DNA of 64,000 nt, from NCBI GenBank assembly GCA_023846275.1, contig CM043865.1, forward strand, positions 31,572,412 through 31,636,411. Direction: 5' to 3'. The notes beneath the pieces are model-generated. The model was not told the origin of the DNA. It saw only the letters and a list, made by a program, of their open reading frames with translations, and searched no databases. Both the position numbers and the translations under genes were made by a program. Below, one piece after another: positions 61,386-64,000 of the stretch (within the stretch, counting starts at the first letter, position 1; each line of letters opens with the position of its first letter). This stretch comes from Vanilla planifolia. Its lineage: Eukaryota > Streptophyta > Magnoliopsida > Asparagales > Orchidaceae.

Positions 61386-64000
61386 CATTGATGCTTGCAA
61401 TGTGGTTGCATTTCATATTGATAGCATTTTATTTGTAAAGTTTTGTTTCTTTATTTAGTCCTTAAACTCTTTATGTCATTATAATGAATAGTTGTCTAAA
61501 ATCTTTTGCAAAAAAATTAGCCAATAGAGAGTAACATGCAATTTTTAAATTTGCAAAAAAATGAAAACTTATTCGATAAGTGTTGGTTTATTATCTTCTT
61601 CTTTAATTCTCCCAAATAAGACTCTAATGGCCTCTTTGATTAAGATTAAATTCATCACCAATGGATTGTTCGAGACTATGACTTAAGGTTATTAGTGAAG
61701 TGAATGTTCATAGAGTTAGTCTAGAGGGAAAAAAATATCAATTGGATAGAATAAAGTCTACCAAGAGAATAATTAAGTAAGAAAAAAATGTTGCTCGCAT
61801 TATAATCAAGAAGAGATGATTAATCCTTTCTTCTTAGACCTTAGATGGTCATGTCAAGATTTTTGGTAGCAAATCTATTCATGTTCCATTATTGAGCAAA
61901 CGCAACCTTGGAGGACTCCAAAATGGCTAAAAAGGAAGCAAAATTCACATTCATTCATGTTTGGATAGACAAGGAGCAAAAGATAAGAGATATCATTCAT
62001 CTTCAGAGGTAAGCTTGACAAGACTCCTATAATGGAGGCAATTTTACTCATAAATGGTGGAACCTAACATAGAGGGTAGAACTTGATTCTCTTTGTTAAT
62101 TTCCATTTATTCATAATTCATAATCATCTCATAAAGGCATGAGGATTAATTCTTTGAGAGGAGAATTGGCTAAGTTAATAAAACCAATTGGCAACCAATC
62201 TCTGAGTATAAATGATACAATTAAGAGGAGGATAAATATTGGAAAAGTAAAAAAAAAGCTGATTTACCCTTATTAATTGAGTGTAGGTGATACAAGTTGA
62301 GGAAGGGGCGAAATGCCTAAGTGAGAAAACTTTGACATAGGTAAGAAAAAGGTAGGTGTGACTTATATCACCAGTAATGAAAATTTCTCCTTTAAAATAT
62401 AATTATCAAACATTTTTTTCCAAAAATCTAGTTCAAAATGTTTGCAAAGAATAAACTAAATAATATAAAACAAATTCCTTTAATAAATTGTGCTTTGCTA
62501 TAAACAAAAAAGAAATAACTTATTATAGTCTATAGTTAACTTTTACTAGCATTGTTGCACCAACAACAACATAATAATTTTATAACATTCTAAATGTTTG
62601 ATGTAATTCAAAACATAGAAGTTTTGTTACTACATAATTTTTCTATTTAACTCATTTCTATGTTCTTCACCTCTATTCATATCTCCCTTACTATCTCATG
62701 ATATGCATTCGTAACAATTAAAAATATTAAGCCAAATAAGCTAAGCCATCATCACAAACTTAGTAAGCAAAGTTTGACACAACCTTATATGTATAAGATA
62801 ATAAAAATTTGAGGTTATGTTACATGCTAGGTCTATAATATAAATAACCAATACAAAATTCTTTTTCATGTACCATAATAGATAATAATGTATATTATAT
62901 GATGTGCATTGATTTATAAACATTTTATGAATCATTTCCATTTATTTCTCTTATGACACAATCGATCTTATTACTTGTTTTAATAGACAAATTTATTATA
63001 TTCACCATATTTCAATATAGTATACCTTTAAGGATTCCATTTCAAGTTATACTATACCCTTTCAGGATAGTTAAAATTTCTTATTTATCTATTTATGTTT
63101 CCAATTCTCTCATTTGGCTCTAACCTTTTTATTCATAGAAGTTTCTTATTTTTCATTACCTTTTCCCTTGGCTTTATCATCCCTAGTTAGCTACCTAACC
63201 ATTTAATTTATATAATTTAATTTATCATTTTTGATTTTTTAAGTATGATTTCTTTGTTTCACTTGCTTAATGACACATAATATATGCATATACATGACAA
63301 TCATGTCTTTCCAATCATTTACATGCAAGTAGTAAACCAATTATTCATTTTAAACACATGCACATAATGAATATATTAATGACATCTCATCCAATGAATT
63401 TATTCAAATCTTATTTTGATTGATAATTGATATTGTAATGTCCTAGAAGTTTTACTTAGGGGTTTATTATTTATATTCAAACTGAAAACTATGCCAAAAT
63501 TGGTTCTTCAACTCTTCATTAGTTTCTACTATCACTATCGTTATAGAGTCAATTATAATCAGTCTGTTGTTATCAGTTTGTCAAGTTATTTGTGTTTATA
63601 CTTTATTTTAAATTATTAAAGATTAATTGGAAGTTTGTTTTGGATATTTCTAGTTTAAAATTTAGTTTAAGACATCCTTTAATAATTTTGTGGTTTTGTC
63701 GATGCAAAATTTGGTTCATTTTGAATTAAAAATGAGTTTTTAAGTTGTTTCTATTGTTGGTCTCCACCTTTTATCACCCACCATTACTGTTCCACCACAT
63801 GTCATGCACTGATCACTCACACTACACATTCCACCAGTTTAACCTACACTAACAAACACAATTCATCAAACCATGCCTACCCTCGTAAGTTGACTTGACT
63901 TGCATTGACTATATAGATTCTCTAACCCACATCAACACATCCAATCCTATCGACCCACTCCAAATCTCGTCAGCCCACCTCAAATCTCGTCGACTTATGC
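61386..64000. other. AT-rich spacer to the window end
   Basis: No supported gene. A slightly more complex plus-strand stretch at about 61.6-62.4 kb has no long open frame and no recognisable motif. The last 250 bases are richer in CCAC/CATC words and may be the edge of another repeat or gene outside the window. Confidence 0.45.

Noticed and set aside
1-64000. tRNA, rRNA, CRISPR-like arrays, operons or other prokaryotic features
   Set aside because: I scanned by eye for tRNA T-loop words and regularly spaced repeats. None was found, and the intron-rich genes make the sequence clearly eukaryotic.

Overview
The window is nuclear DNA of a flowering plant. The supporting evidence is short GT-AG introns inside recognisable plant genes, very AT-rich spacers, long transposon-filled introns and old Copia and Gypsy-type retrotransposon remains. 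Details of the fucosyltransferase and bHLH proteins fit a monocot better than a eudicot, but this is inference and the species cannot be named from sequence alone. I see no bacterial features, tRNA or rRNA genes, CRISPR array, or plasmid-like or phage-like signal.

Four protein-coding loci can be supported. (1) Positions 1-972 (+) hold the 3' part of a UGT85-type UDP-glycosyltransferase whose start lies outside the window. (2) Positions 11397-12448 (+) hold a complete three-exon bHLH transcription factor of subgroup Ia (bHLH94/96-like), 300 residues. (3) Positions 30021-23132 (-) hold a complete six-exon centrin (four EF-hands, 168 residues), probably with an extra non-coding leader exon near 33.6-33.8 kb. 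(4) Positions 56486-42131 (-) hold a complete seven-exon core alpha-1,3-fucosyltransferase of N-glycan processing (FUT11/12 type), 486 residues. The exons of genes 2-4 were joined by hand. Every junction uses GT-AG, keeps frame, and rebuilds family-conserved sequence across the joint. The four genes have no obvious shared pathway and look like ordinary neighbours.

Layout. 1-1.1 kb is the UGT. 1.1-11.3 kb is a gene-poor AT-rich spacer with a diverged 848-bp tandem duplication (2761-4420) carrying a 22-base G tract. 11.4-12.45 kb is the bHLH gene. 12.5-23.1 kb is spacer with a Copia fossil on the minus strand. 23.1-33.8 kb is the centrin locus; its last intron holds a Copia fossil and a LINE reverse-transcriptase fragment, and its presumed leader intron holds a long inverted-repeat element. 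33.8-42.1 kb is spacer with a second, half-length copy of that inverted-repeat element, split by a 2,150-bp solo LTR that has a perfect 5-bp target duplication (ATGAC). 42.1-56.5 kb is the fucosyltransferase gene, with Copia fossils in two of its long introns. 56.6-64 kb is AT-rich spacer with a TA microsatellite, a roughly 130-bp tandem duplication and a degenerate 29-bp minisatellite.

Nothing here amounts to a new molecular system. The most informative structures are the nested inverted-repeat/solo-LTR history, the unannounced inverted-repeat family, the antisense orientation of all three intronic Copia fossils, and a few residue-level oddities in the UGT and the fucosyltransferase.
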